NCBI GenBank assembly: GCA_001302245.1
Contig: LGYU01000005.1
Span: forward strand, 62,001-126,000
Length of the DNA: 64,000 nucleotides
Direction: 5' to 3'
Source of the DNA: Chitinophagaceae bacterium PMP191F
GTDB taxonomy: Bacteria > Bacteroidota > Bacteroidia > Chitinophagales > Chitinophagaceae
A program made the position numbers and the translations under genes. Positions within the stretch are counted from its first letter, which is position 1, and each line of letters opens with the position of its first letter. The notes under the pieces were generated by a model that worked only from the letters and a program-made list of their open reading frames with translations, made no database searches and was not told the origin of the DNA. Shown here in pieces: positions 1 to 8,056 of this stretch.

Positions 1-917
1 GGTCTTACTCTATCTGTAGTAGCCCGCTGGATAATGAGCTGCGTGTTGCCGTAAAGAAAACCAATATGGGCAGGTTCTCCACCTGGGCCAATGAACAATT
101 AAAGGCCGGGGACTCCATTGAAGTGTTGCCACCCACCGGCAAGTTCTATACAGCACTAGAGGCTGCGCAAAAAAAGAATTACCTGGCCTTTGCTGCAGGT
201 AGCGGTATTACACCGGTGATCTCGATCATTAAAACAACGCTGGCCACCGAACCGGAAAGTACTTTTACACTGGTATATGGCAACCGCAGCCGCGGCAGCA
301 TTATTTTCAAAGAACAACTGGAAGCACTGAAAAACCGTTACACCAGCAGACTGGCTGTACACCATATTCTGAGCCGTGAACAAACAGATACCCCTGTTAA
401 CTATGGTCGTATTGATGCTGAAAAATGCAGCCAGCTAGATAACAGGCTGATCCAGGCCGAAACAGCCGATGAAATATTTATTTGCGGCCCTGAAGCAATG
501 ATCTTCAGCGTAAAAGATTGGCTGGAACAAAAAGGTATTGAAAGAAAAAAGATCCATTTTGAACTATTCACTACACCGGGACAAAAAACAGAGATCCCTG
601 ACCATGCAACAGGCACCACTGCTTTCAAAGGTAAAACCAGCCAGGTAAGCATCCGGCTGGATGGGGTGACTTTTGACCTGGAGATCCCTTTTGACGGACC
701 TACCATACTGGATGCTGCATTAGAAGAAGGTGCAGATCTGCCTTTTGCCTGTAAAGGTGGCGTATGCAGCACCTGTAAAGCAAAGCTGCTGCAAGGGAAA
801 GTGGAAATGGACAGCAATTATGCGCTGGAAGATGATGAAACAGCAGCAGGTTTTATACTTACCTGCCAATCGCACCCACGGTCAGAAAAGATCATTGTAG
901 ATTTTGATGTGAAATAA
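1..917 (+). CDS. paaE: phenylacetyl-CoA epoxidase reductase subunit PaaE (5' end cut by window)
   Basis: Electron-transfer subunit that passes electrons from NADPH via FAD and a 2Fe-2S centre to the PaaA di-iron site. The frame is open from base 3, so the gene begins before the window; the ATG at 66 is internal. Visible in order are the end of the FAD-binding barrel (SYSICSSP), a NAD(P)-binding stretch (AAGSGITPVISI, then IFICGPEAMI) and a C-terminal plant-type ferredoxin domain with CKGGVCSTC and a final TCQSHP cysteine. The stop at 915-917 directly abuts the stop of the antiparallel gene. In many organisms paaE follows paaABCD; here it is upstream and separated from them. Identity is secure from domain order and the adjacent paa genes. 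Confidence 0.93.
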   Translation, partial: SYSICSSPLDNELRVAVKKTNMGRFSTWANEQLKAGDSIEVLPPTGKFYTALEAAQKKNYLAFAAGSGITPVISIIKTTLATEPESTFTLVYGNRSRGSIIFKEQLEALKNRYTSRLAVHHILSREQTDTPVNYGRIDAEKCSQLDNRLIQAETADEIFICGPEAMIFSVKDWLEQKGIERKKIHFELFTTPGQKTEIPDHATGTTAFKGKTSQVSIRLDGVTFDLEIPFDGPTILDAALEEGADLPFACKGGVCSTCKAKLLQGKVEMDSNYALEDDETAAGFILTCQSHPRSEKIIVDFDVK

Positions 918-1751
918 TTACCAGCCGGTAACCAACAGGTTGGAGGCAGCCTTAATGCCACAATGCTGATATTGATCGTATGCCTTTGCGGCACGCATCC
1001 TGATCTGCTGCGGTGTTTCCTGTAACAACCAGCCTTCAACCGCTGCTTCCAGGGTGTATGCTTCAGGACTCATTAAACCTGTGCTCCACAACAAGGGCGA
1101 AGCACCTGCTTTCCTGATACCTTCATTGAAAAATCGCTTACTCATACAGGCCAGGATGATCGTTTCCCGCAATGCTTTATTCTGTTGTGCAGGGCATTGC
1201 TGCAATGAAAAATCCATCAGTCCGTTGTGCCCTGTATAGGCTACAATGTTGGCAGAGCCTCCGATAGCAATACGATTACTATCTACCTGTAACACTTCAT
1301 TTTTACTACCGGCAGCGGCTGTAAAAAAATCAACAGTACATTGCCGGATAGCAGCACCATCATAGGCGTCGGCCACCAGCCAGGCATTGGAAACCCTATG
1401 CTTAAATACACATCGTTCATAGATATTGACAGCTGGTTGCCGGATAGTTTTAACCAGTTGCCAGGGCGATGACTTTCTTTTCAGAAACCCCTTTACACCA
1501 CCTGCACATCCCCAGTAAAGGTTAGCAGCAGGGTCCTGCCCATTGCCAATGCGTACGGGAACCGGTACAATCCCCTGGTTCTTATTGTCGCACAAAGCCA
1601 CCAGTACATGGATCACCTTTGCTGTATTGGTAATCAGCGTATCATGCGCAATACCTATGGGCTGATATACAATGTTTGCAGGTGTACCCGCATTACTGCC
1701 GCAACCGGCAGTGATAAAAACCAGTAAAAAGAAGTTTATACATCGCAACAT
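918..1751 (-). CDS. lipoprotein of unknown function with caspase-like (clan CD-like) motif pattern
   Basis: About 277 residues starting at the ATG at 1749-1751, where a short signal peptide ends in a lipobox (FITAGCGS); an open extension to 1799 adds an unlikely hydrophilic leader. I cannot name the family. In the C-terminal half there is AYTGHNGLMDF followed about 30 residues later by ILACMSKRFF, then GLMSPEAYTL. A His in a GH-x-G setting followed by a hydrophobic-x-A-C block resembles the His/Cys dyad layout of clan CD peptidases (caspase, gingipain, legumain), although the canonical HG dyad is HNG here, so this is inference. The gene runs against the paa operon, overlaps none of it, shares an abutting stop with paaE, and its 5' side faces the paaA promoter region. 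Confidence 0.7.
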   Translation of the reverse strand: MLRCINFFLLVFITAGCGSNAGTPANIVYQPIGIAHDTLITNTAKVIHVLVALCDNKNQGIVPVPVRIGNGQDPAANLYWGCAGGVKGFLKRKSSPWQLVKTIRQPAVNIYERCVFKHRVSNAWLVADAYDGAAIRQCTVDFFTAAAGSKNEVLQVDSNRIAIGGSANIVAYTGHNGLMDFSLQQCPAQQNKALRETIILACMSKRFFNEGIRKAGASPLLWSTGLMSPEAYTLEAAVEGWLLQETPQQIRMRAAKAYDQYQHCGIKAASNLLVTGW

Positions 1752-1824
1752 GCTCTTATCCAGACGCAGAAGGTACATTAATCCATAGCATATCGCCACA
1801 TAAATATGACAATCATATTTTTAA

Positions 1825-1838
1825 CTAACGATTGTTAG
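1825..1838. promoter_or_regulatory. palindromic operator candidate upstream of paaA
   Basis: Perfect inverted repeat CTAAC-GATT-GTTAG between the divergent lipoprotein gene and paaA. Its right arm covers the TTG that could serve as the -33 element of the paaA promoter. The size and symmetry fit a TetR-type operator, the regulator class that commonly controls paa genes by sensing phenylacetyl-CoA; no such regulator gene lies in the window, so the link is inference. Confidence 0.45.
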
Positions 1839-1865
1839 CTTCGTCGGGAAGAATAATTATCTTTG
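1832..1865 (+). promoter_or_regulatory. predicted paaA promoter (Bacteroidota type)
   Basis: TATCTTTG at 1858-1865 matches the Bacteroidota -7 consensus TAnnTTTG, 21 bases before the paaA ATG. A TTG at 1832-1834 sits 23 bases upstream, a little wider than the usual 19-21. Confidence 0.45.
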
Positions 1866-1886
1866 GAACAGTTAAAAACGGTTGTT

Positions 1887-2834
1887 ATGTCTGTACAGGA
1901 ACTGGAAAAGATTTTTCAGGATAAAATTGATAACGAGATACGCATTGAGCCAAAAGACTGGATGCCCGATCAATACCGTAAAACATTGATCCGCCAGATC
2001 TCGCAACATGCGCATAGTGAAATTGTGGGCATGCTGCCCGAAGGCAACTGGATATCCCGCGCACCCAGCCTGAAACGTAAGGCTATTTTACTGGCTAAGG
2101 TTCAGGATGAAGCAGGTCATGGATTGTACCTGTACTCTGCCACCGAAACACTGGGCACTACCCGCGAACAAACCATTGATGATCTGCACAGCGGCAAAGC
2201 CAAATACTCATCCATCTTCAATTACCCCACGCTTACATGGGCCGATATCGGCGCCATTGGCTGGCTGGTAGATGGTGCAGCGATACTGAACCAGGTAATG
2301 CTGTGCCGTGCTTCGTATGGTCCTTACGCACGGGCAATGGTACGCATCTGTAAAGAAGAAAGTTTTCACCAGCGGCAGGGTTTTGAAATATTACTGGTGC
2401 TTTCGCAGGGCACACCACAGCAGCGGGCCATGTGCCAGGACGCCATCAATCGCTGGTGGTGGCCATCGCTGATGATGTTTGGCCCCAAAGACAGTGAGTC
2501 CACCCATTCTGACCAAAGCACCAAATGGAAGATCAAACGAATGAGCAATGATGAGCTGCGACAGAAGTTTGTGGATATGATTGCAGAGCAGATCAAAATA
2601 CTGGGCATGACACTGCCGGATGAAGCACTAAAGTGGAATGAAACCACCCAGCATTATGATTTTGGTGAAATTGACTGGGTTGAATTCTGGAACGTGGTAA
2701 AAGGTAATGGTCCCTGCAATAAAGAAAGACTGGAAGCACGCAAAAAAGCATGGAATGATGGTGAATGGGTACGTAAAGCAGCTTCTGCCTACGCTGAAAA
2801 AAGCAAAAACAAAAAAGATATACAGGCTGCATGA
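1887..2834 (+). CDS. paaA: phenylacetyl-CoA 1,2-epoxidase catalytic subunit PaaA
   Basis: Di-iron oxygenase subunit that inserts one O atom of O2 into the ring of phenylacetyl-CoA, giving the 1,2-epoxide. The protein is 315 residues from the ATG at 1887; a TTG at 1863 in the same frame is unlikely because it falls inside the predicted -7 box. Metal-ligand motifs typical of the ferritin-like fold are present: DEAGHG early and EESFHQ in the middle. The N-terminal part ([13 protein letters not shown]) and the conserved PEGNW are characteristic of PaaA. First gene of the paaABCDGI run; 126 bases precede paaB. Confidence 0.95.
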   Translation: MSVQELEKIFQDKIDNEIRIEPKDWMPDQYRKTLIRQISQHAHSEIVGMLPEGNWISRAPSLKRKAILLAKVQDEAGHGLYLYSATETLGTTREQTIDDLHSGKAKYSSIFNYPTLTWADIGAIGWLVDGAAILNQVMLCRASYGPYARAMVRICKEESFHQRQGFEILLVLSQGTPQQRAMCQDAINRWWWPSLMMFGPKDSESTHSDQSTKWKIKRMSNDELRQKFVDMIAEQIKILGMTLPDEALKWNETTQHYDFGEIDWVEFWNVVKGNGPCNKERLEARKKAWNDGEWVRKAASAYAEKSKNKKDIQAA

Positions 2835-2960
2835 GATTTCAGATTGAAACCTCAAGTCATGAATGAAAAGATATCTCCCTGACACCTTTAGAACAGACTG
2901 GGGCTATGGTAAACGCAGGATCGGTTTTAAACAGGATTAAACACAATTGCAATATCTGAT

Positions 2961-3326
2961 ATGACAATTCGCACAAATAAATATTACTACGGTGATATTC
3001 CCGAAGAAAAAACAGGTGGCAATATCAATAATGCCCCCGCCGGCAATACCGACTGGCCACTGTGGGAAGTATTTATCCGTAGCAAACAGGGCCTCGACCA
3101 CAAGCATGCCGGCAGCTTACATGCTGCTGATGCTAAGATGGCCATTGAAAACGCACGTGATGTTTATACACGCCGTATGGAAGGTATCAGCATCTGGGTA
3201 GTGGAAAGCAAATACATCCATGCTTCCAATCCTGATGAAGCAGCTTCCCTGTACGAGCCAGCCAATGATAAAGTGTATCGCCATCCCACCTTTTACGATC
3301 TGCCGGATGAGCTAACCCACATGTAA
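2961..3326 (+). CDS. paaB: phenylacetyl-CoA epoxidase subunit PaaB
   Basis: Small, 121-residue subunit of the PaaABCE epoxidase, thought to bridge catalytic subunits and the reductase. Recognised by WPLWEVFIRSKQGLDHKHAG near residue 35, the ENARDVYTRR core and the IWVV segment. The N-terminal 30 residues before the core are longer than in the E. coli protein. Lies between paaA and paaC with 126-base gaps on both sides, unusually wide for this operon; the downstream gap carries short direct repeats. Confidence 0.93.
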   Translation: MTIRTNKYYYGDIPEEKTGGNINNAPAGNTDWPLWEVFIRSKQGLDHKHAGSLHAADAKMAIENARDVYTRRMEGISIWVVESKYIHASNPDEAASLYEPANDKVYRHPTFYDLPDELTHM

Positions 3327-3340
3327 TGCCTGTCTTGAAA

Positions 3341-3370
3341 ATTGAACATTGAACATGGCTTATTGAACAT
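3341..3370. repeat. short direct repeats in the paaB-paaC gap
   Basis: ATTGAACAT occurs at 3341-3349, 3348-3356 (overlapping by two bases) and 3362-3370, followed by related AT-rich words up to about 3425. Such ATTGAA-rich tracts are familiar in Bacteroidota intergenic DNA. No coding potential and no terminator hairpin seen. Confidence 0.6.
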
Positions 3371-3452
3371 TTTCCGGACTAACAACCAGAATATTCAATA
3401 GTCAATTAACAATTTTTCAATACTCAGTGAATTACTCTTTTAATTTTTTCAA

Positions 3453-4253
3453 ATGCTTCACTCAGCAACATACAACTACCTGATCCACCTTGCCGATAAT
3501 GCTCTGATCCTTTGTCAGCGGAACAGTGATTGGTGCGGACATGGGCCTGTACTGGAACAGGATATTGCCATTACCAATATTTCGCTGGATTTGATTGGCC
3601 AGTCCAGAAGTCTTTACCAATATGCAGCAACAATCCGTAACCAGCAACATGCAGGTGATAAGGATTTTATTCCTTCAACGGAAGATAGCCTGGCATACTT
3701 GCGCGACGCCCGCGATTTTAAAAACTGCCTGCTAACAGAATTGCCCAACGGCGACTGGGGGCAGACCATATTGCGCCAGTTCTTTTTCAGTACCTACCAG
3801 TTACTGCTATATACACAGCTACAGCATTCGGCAGATAAGCAGATTGCCGCCATTGCTGAAAAATCGCTAAAAGAAGTAACTTACCACGTACGCTGGAGCG
3901 GAGAATGGGTAATACGGCTGGGCGATGGCACCACCGAAAGCAATGAACGGATGTTGCAGGCAATGGAAACATTGTGGCCTTTTACCGGCGAACTGTTCAT
4001 TCCTGCACCATATGAAACAACCCTACTAAAAGAAGGCATCGCCGCAGATGTTGCCGCACTACAGGCACCCTGGATACAGAAAGTACAGGAAGTAATGGAG
4101 GAAGCAACACTGGGTGACCTGTTCCGCGAAAAAACAGCCAAAAACGGATGGTCACAAAAAGGCGGCAAAGAAGGTATGCACACAGAACAGCTTGGATACA
4201 TACTTGCCGAAATGCAGTTTATGCAACGTGCCTATCCTAATAGTGAATGGTAG
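3453..4253 (+). CDS. paaC: phenylacetyl-CoA epoxidase structural subunit PaaC
   Basis: 266-residue ferritin-like paralogue of PaaA that forms the stable PaaAC core of the epoxidase and is regarded as structural rather than catalytic. Markers are LADNALILCQRNSDWCGHGP at the N-terminus, the E-x-I helix with ISLDLIGQSR, and KEVTYHVRWSGEWVIRLGDG in the middle. The C-terminus (HTEQLGYILAEMQFMQRAYP) is highly typical. Ends 13 bases before paaD, consistent with one transcript. Confidence 0.94.
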   Translation: MLHSATYNYLIHLADNALILCQRNSDWCGHGPVLEQDIAITNISLDLIGQSRSLYQYAATIRNQQHAGDKDFIPSTEDSLAYLRDARDFKNCLLTELPNGDWGQTILRQFFFSTYQLLLYTQLQHSADKQIAAIAEKSLKEVTYHVRWSGEWVIRLGDGTTESNERMLQAMETLWPFTGELFIPAPYETTLLKEGIAADVAALQAPWIQKVQEVMEEATLGDLFREKTAKNGWSQKGGKEGMHTEQLGYILAEMQFMQRAYPNSEW

Positions 4254-4266
4254 TTAACCAACAGCA

Positions 4267-4770
4267 ATGACCACCACCGGTTCCATAACAACAGAAAAAA
4301 TATGGTCAATATTATCAGCGATTACTGACCCTGAAATTCCTGTATTGTCTATCACTGACCTGGGAATTGTACGGGCCGTAAACGTTCATGAAGATGTAGT
4401 GGAAGTAGTGATCACTCCTACCTATACAGGCTGTCCTGCCATGGATGTGATTGCTATGAACATCCGTATGGAATTACTGGCTGCCGGCTACAACAATATT
4501 TCTGTGGTTACCGTACTATCTCCGGCCTGGACAACCGACTGGATGAGTGAAGCAGGAAAAGAAAAATTAAAAGCATACGGTATCGCACCGCCCAACCCGG
4601 TACAGCAGGTATGCAATTCCAGTTTTTTTGTGCCCGCCGAAGCGGTGCAATGCCCGCACTGCCAGTCGTGGAATACCCGGCGTATCAGCGAGTTTGGATC
4701 CACTGCCTGTAAATCATTATATCAGTGCAATGATTGCCAGGAACCTTTTGACTATTTTAAATGTCACTAA
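4267..4770 (+). CDS. paaD: phenylacetate degradation protein PaaD (MIP18/DUF59 family)
   Basis: 167-residue protein needed for maturation of the epoxidase, probably by supplying the Fe-S cluster of PaaE. The N-terminal DUF59/MIP18-like domain shows DPEIPVLSITDLGIV and the cysteine motif TPTYTGCPAM. The C-terminal 45 residues form a zinc-ribbon-like module with CPHC, a single Cys, CNDC and a final Cys. Placed between paaC and paaG with 13- and 15-base gaps, so it is co-transcribed. Confidence 0.94.
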   Translation: MTTTGSITTEKIWSILSAITDPEIPVLSITDLGIVRAVNVHEDVVEVVITPTYTGCPAMDVIAMNIRMELLAAGYNNISVVTVLSPAWTTDWMSEAGKEKLKAYGIAPPNPVQQVCNSSFFVPAEAVQCPHCQSWNTRRISEFGSTACKSLYQCNDCQEPFDYFKCH

Positions 4771-4785
4771 ATAAAAACGGTTGTA

Positions 4786-5562
4786 ATGTCCTCAATTTTA
4801 TTTCACCTCGAAGAAAATATAGCTGTCATCACACTAAACCGCCCGGAAAAACTCAATTCTTTTAACCGTGAAATGGCGTTGCAGTTGCAGGAAAAACTGG
4901 ATGAATGCGCGGCATCAAAAGATATCCGTTGTGTATACATTACAGGGGCCGGCAAAGGATTCAGTGCTGGACAGGATCTGGCTGAAATAACCGCTCCCGA
5001 AGCACCGGGCTTCAACCAGATACTTTCACAGCATTACAATCCTATTGTTGTAAAGATACGTGAGTTGAAAAAACCGGTAGTAGCCGCTGTAAACGGTGTG
5101 GCTGCAGGCGCAGGTGCTAACATTGCCCTGTGCTGTGATATTGTACTGGCCTCGCAATCTGCATCCTTTATACAAGCTTTTTCAAAGATCGGTCTGATAC
5201 CAGATAGTGGCGGCACGTTCTTTCTGCCACGGTTAATCGGTTGGCAAAAGGCTTCTGCCATTATGATGCTGGGTGATAAAATAAGCGCAGAAGAAGCCGA
5301 GCGCTGGGGCATGATCTACAAATATTTTCCAGATGCTTCATTTGAAACAGAAGCAAAAAAGATTGCCCGCCAGCTATCACAAATGCCTACACAGGCGCTG
5401 GCACATACCAAAAAAGCATTGCAGTGGTCGTTTACACATACTATGTACGAACAGTTGATGAACGAAGACAAGTTACAGCAGCGCGCAGCAGGTACAGCAG
5501 ACTATCACGAGGGGATCAGCGCCTTTATGGAAAAACGTGCACCGGTATTTAAAGGGGAATAA
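4786..5562 (+). CDS. paaG: 1,2-epoxyphenylacetyl-CoA isomerase PaaG
   Basis: Crotonase-fold enzyme converting ring-1,2-epoxyphenylacetyl-CoA to oxepin-CoA; the family also isomerises a later enoyl-CoA. The 258 residues include the oxyanion-hole segments GFSAGQDL and GVAAGAGANIAL and the catalytic Asp region LIPDSGGTFFLPRL, the Asp replacing the hydratase Glu as in PaaG. The leader AAAAACGGTTGTAATG closely copies the one before paaA (AAAAACGGTTGTTATG). Nineteen bases separate it from paaI. Confidence 0.92.
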   Translation: MSSILFHLEENIAVITLNRPEKLNSFNREMALQLQEKLDECAASKDIRCVYITGAGKGFSAGQDLAEITAPEAPGFNQILSQHYNPIVVKIRELKKPVVAAVNGVAAGAGANIALCCDIVLASQSASFIQAFSKIGLIPDSGGTFFLPRLIGWQKASAIMMLGDKISAEEAERWGMIYKYFPDASFETEAKKIARQLSQMPTQALAHTKKALQWSFTHTMYEQLMNEDKLQQRAAGTADYHEGISAFMEKRAPVFKGE

Positions 5563-5581
5563 ATTCTTTAACCCACATACT

Positions 5582-6007
5582 ATGGAATCAAACGCTGGTA
5601 AAATAGTTGGCCAGATGATGGAAAAAGATTTTTTCAGTCAATGGCTGGGTATTCAGTTACTGGAAACCAAAGAAGGTTTTTGCAGGCTCAGCATGACCAT
5701 TCGCGAAGAAATGTGCAACGGGTTTTCCATTGCGCATGGCGGTATTGCTTATTCACTGGCCGATTCTGCGGTAGCATTTGCCTCCAATGCACATGGCAGG
5801 CATGCTGTTTCTATTGAAACCTCCATTTCACATATTCGTCCGTTGATGGCGGGTGATGTGATCACGGCCATTGCTACTGAAAAAAGTATCAGCAACAAGA
5901 TCGCCATTTACGAGGTACAGGTTGTTAAAGACAATGGTCCGCTGGTAGCATTGTTCAAGGGAACAGTTTATCGTAAAAATACTGAATGGTTGAATGAGTC
6001 TGTTTAA
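5582..6007 (+). CDS. paaI: hydroxyphenylacetyl-CoA thioesterase PaaI
   Basis: Hotdog-fold thioesterase that hydrolyses dead-end ring-hydroxylated phenylacetyl-CoA and rescues CoA. The ATG at 5582 gives 141 residues, the normal family length; the frame stays open back into paaG but no sensible start lies there. Signature is IAHGGIAYSLADSAVAFASN, with the conserved HGG and the catalytic Asp about nine residues later. Same strand and tight spacing as paaG. Confidence 0.92.
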   Translation: MESNAGKIVGQMMEKDFFSQWLGIQLLETKEGFCRLSMTIREEMCNGFSIAHGGIAYSLADSAVAFASNAHGRHAVSIETSISHIRPLMAGDVITAIATEKSISNKIAIYEVQVVKDNGPLVALFKGTVYRKNTEWLNESV

Positions 6008-6135
6008 ACCGAACTCAAGGCATTAGGTACAGGGTCTTTAAGAGCAAAACTGCTTATCAATCCATCCTGCCTGTAACTTAAAACTTATTACTTACAACCA
6101 CATTTACACATTTTTCAAATATTCAAATTCGCACA

Positions 6136-6741
6136 TTGATATACTCTTTCAAAAATTTCATCCCTGTAGTTCATCCTTCTTCATTCATCCATCCGCAGGC
6201 AGCAGTAACGGGCAATGTGATTATTGGCAGGGATGTATATGTTGGTCCTGGGGCAGCCGTCCGCGGCGACTGGGGCGGCATTGTAATAGAAGACGGCTGC
6301 AATGTGCAGGAAAACTGTACCATCCATATGTTTCCCGGTGTTACGGTAACACTGCAGGCAGGCGCACATATTGGTCATGGAGCGGTAGTACACGGAGCAG
6401 TGATTGGCAAAAATTGTCTTATCGGCATGAACAGTGTCATCATGGACAATGTGGTGATAGAAGATGATTGCATTATCGGGGCGCTGAGCTTTATTCCTGC
6501 CAACCAGCGGATTGCTACACGCAGCGTGGTAATAGGCAATCCCGGTAAAGTAGTAAAAACGGTAAGCGATGAAATGCTGGCCTGGAAAACAGCAGGCACC
6601 CGCTTATACCAGGCATTACCACAGGAAATGCATCAGCATTGGACCCCTTGCGAACCCCTGCGGGAAGTACCGGCAGACAGGCCCGCACAGGAAAGTCTGT
6701 ACAAAACATGGAACGAGATCAAAAACTCCGGCAAACACTAA
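6136..6741 (+). CDS. paaY: PaaY, gamma-carbonic-anhydrase-like thioesterase of phenylacetate catabolism
   Basis: 201-residue left-handed beta-helix protein; PaaY is reported to hydrolyse the toxic 2-hydroxycyclohepta-1,4,6-triene-1-formyl-CoA by-product. Hexapeptide repeats run through residues 15-135 (for example VIIGRDVYVGPGAAV and AHIGHGAVVHGAVIG) with the metal-binding His residues of the gamma-CA family (TIHMF, HIGHGAVVHG). The C-terminal extension with ALPQEMHQHW is typical of PaaY rather than generic YrdA-like proteins. No ATG fits; the likely start is the TTG at 6136. The 128-base gap after paaI may hold its own promoter. Confidence 0.88.
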   Translation: MIYSFKNFIPVVHPSSFIHPQAAVTGNVIIGRDVYVGPGAAVRGDWGGIVIEDGCNVQENCTIHMFPGVTVTLQAGAHIGHGAVVHGAVIGKNCLIGMNSVIMDNVVIEDDCIIGALSFIPANQRIATRSVVIGNPGKVVKTVSDEMLAWKTAGTRLYQALPQEMHQHWTPCEPLREVPADRPAQESLYKTWNEIKNSGKH

Positions 6742-6763
6742 AATTCCCCTTTACAGCACTGAA

Positions 6764-6795
6764 TTGCGTAATACGGCGCAACTTCGATAATTTCG
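6764..6795 (+). promoter_or_regulatory. predicted promoter of the obg gene
   Basis: TTG at 6764-6766, 21-base spacer, then TAATTTCG at 6788-6795, one base off the TAnnTTTG consensus. It lies 83 bases before the start codon in a gap without a gene. Confidence 0.35.
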
Positions 6796-6878
6796 CAGCA
6801 AATCCAGGACAAGAAGTACCCCACATCGTGATATAAAAACGGTAAAAAGAACGGGTTACTTCACCCTTGTGCGTGATT

Positions 6879-7880
6879 ATGGAAAAGACAAACTTTGTAG
6901 ATCAGATCAGGATATTCTGCCGTAGCGGACACGGAGGAGCAGGTAGTAAGCATTTTATGCGCACCAAGTTCAACCCACAGGCTGGTCCTGATGGCGGCGA
7001 CGGTGGACGCGGCGGACATATTATTCTGCGTGGCAATAAAAACCTCTGGACACTGCTGCACCTGCGTTATTATAAAAACGTACTGGCAGAAAATGGAGAA
7101 GGCGGCAGCGGCAACAACTGTACAGGCCGCAGTGGTAAAGATATTATCATTGAAGTGCCGCTGGGCACCATTGCACGCGATGAAGAAACAGAAGAACTGG
7201 AAGTAGAAATACTGGAAGATAAACAGGAAGTTATCTGGATAAAAGGCGGTCGTGGCGGATTGGGTAATGCACGTTTTGCAACCCCCACCAACCAGGCTCC
7301 TGAACATGCCCAACCCGGTGAACCCGGTGAAGAAGGCTGGAAGGTACTGGAATTAAAAGTACTGGCCGATGTAGGACTGGTAGGCTTTCCCAATGCCGGC
7401 AAATCCACCCTGCTTTCTGTAATGACAGCGGCAAAACCTAAAATTGCCGACTACGCCTTTACCACCATTACGCCACAGCTGGGCATGGTTGAATACCGCG
7501 ATGGCCGAAGCTTCTGTATTGCCGACCTGCCCGGTATTATTGAAGGTGCCGCAGAAGGGAAAGGACTGGGACACCGTTTTCTGCGTCATATTGAGCGCAA
7601 CCCGGTATTGTTATTCCTGATTCCTGCCGACAGTAATGATCACCGCAAGGAATTTGACATCCTGGTAAACGAACTGGAACAATACAATCCGGAACTCCTG
7701 CATAAACAATTTATCATCGCCATCAGTAAAAGCGATATGCTGGATGATGAATTAAAAGCAGCTATTGAAAAAGAATTACCTCCTGACATACCACATATTT
7801 TTATTGCATCTATAACACAGAAGGGGCTATCAGAACTGAAAGACCTGCTGTGGAAAAATCTGAATGAAGAACAACAGTAA
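6879..7880 (+). CDS. obgE: ribosome-assembly GTPase Obg/CgtA
   Basis: Large-subunit assembly GTPase. ATG at 6879 gives 333 residues; the open frame back to a TTG at 6867 adds only four. The Gly-rich Obg fold covers residues 1-160 ([29 protein letters not shown]). The G domain follows: G1 GFPNAGKST at 169-177, switch region TTITPQLG, G3 DLPGIIEGA and a divergent G4, SKSD instead of NKxD. It ends after the G domain, so there is no C-terminal OCT domain. It is not next to adk here, although the two are often neighbours in this phylum. Confidence 0.95.
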   Translation: MEKTNFVDQIRIFCRSGHGGAGSKHFMRTKFNPQAGPDGGDGGRGGHIILRGNKNLWTLLHLRYYKNVLAENGEGGSGNNCTGRSGKDIIIEVPLGTIARDEETEELEVEILEDKQEVIWIKGGRGGLGNARFATPTNQAPEHAQPGEPGEEGWKVLELKVLADVGLVGFPNAGKSTLLSVMTAAKPKIADYAFTTITPQLGMVEYRDGRSFCIADLPGIIEGAAEGKGLGHRFLRHIERNPVLLFLIPADSNDHRKEFDILVNELEQYNPELLHKQFIIAISKSDMLDDELKAAIEKELPPDIPHIFIASITQKGLSELKDLLWKNLNEEQQ

Positions 7881-7935
7881 CGCTGTTTTTGCCGTACACA
7901 CACCCGTAGCACTGGAAACCATTCCTGTATAGTAT

Positions 7936-7952
7936 ATACCTCAATAAGGTAT
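7936..7952. promoter_or_regulatory. inverted repeat upstream of the patatin gene
   Basis: Perfect ATACCT-CAATA-AGGTAT lying just upstream of a -7-like TATTTTTG at 7958-7965. Position fits an operator or leader element; no binding protein is known. Confidence 0.35.
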
Positions 7953-7971
7953 GCAGATATTTTTGCGTGGT

Positions 7972-7988
7972 TATATGCATAGCATATA
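7972..7988. promoter_or_regulatory. second inverted repeat upstream of the patatin gene
   Basis: Perfect TATATGC-ATA-GCATATA, seven bases after the TATTTTTG box at 7958-7965, so it would sit at the start of the transcript or in the initially transcribed region, 68 bases before the ATG. Confidence 0.35.
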
Positions 7989-8056
7989 CAACTGCAACCG
8001 TTTCTTCCCTGCGAAAACCGGTCGTCAATCATTGCATTAACCTTTAATCCTTTTGT

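Noticed and set aside
1863-1886. TTG start for paaA
   Set aside because: The codon overlaps the predicted -7 box, and the ATG at 1887 gives the normal PaaA N-terminus.
3341-3425. CRISPR-like repeats
   Set aside because: Unit is only nine bases, copies overlap, no regular spacers and no cas genes.
6001-6135. Possible RNA gene in the paaI-paaY gap
   Set aside because: No tRNA cloverleaf or stable hairpin; AT-rich leader sequence only.
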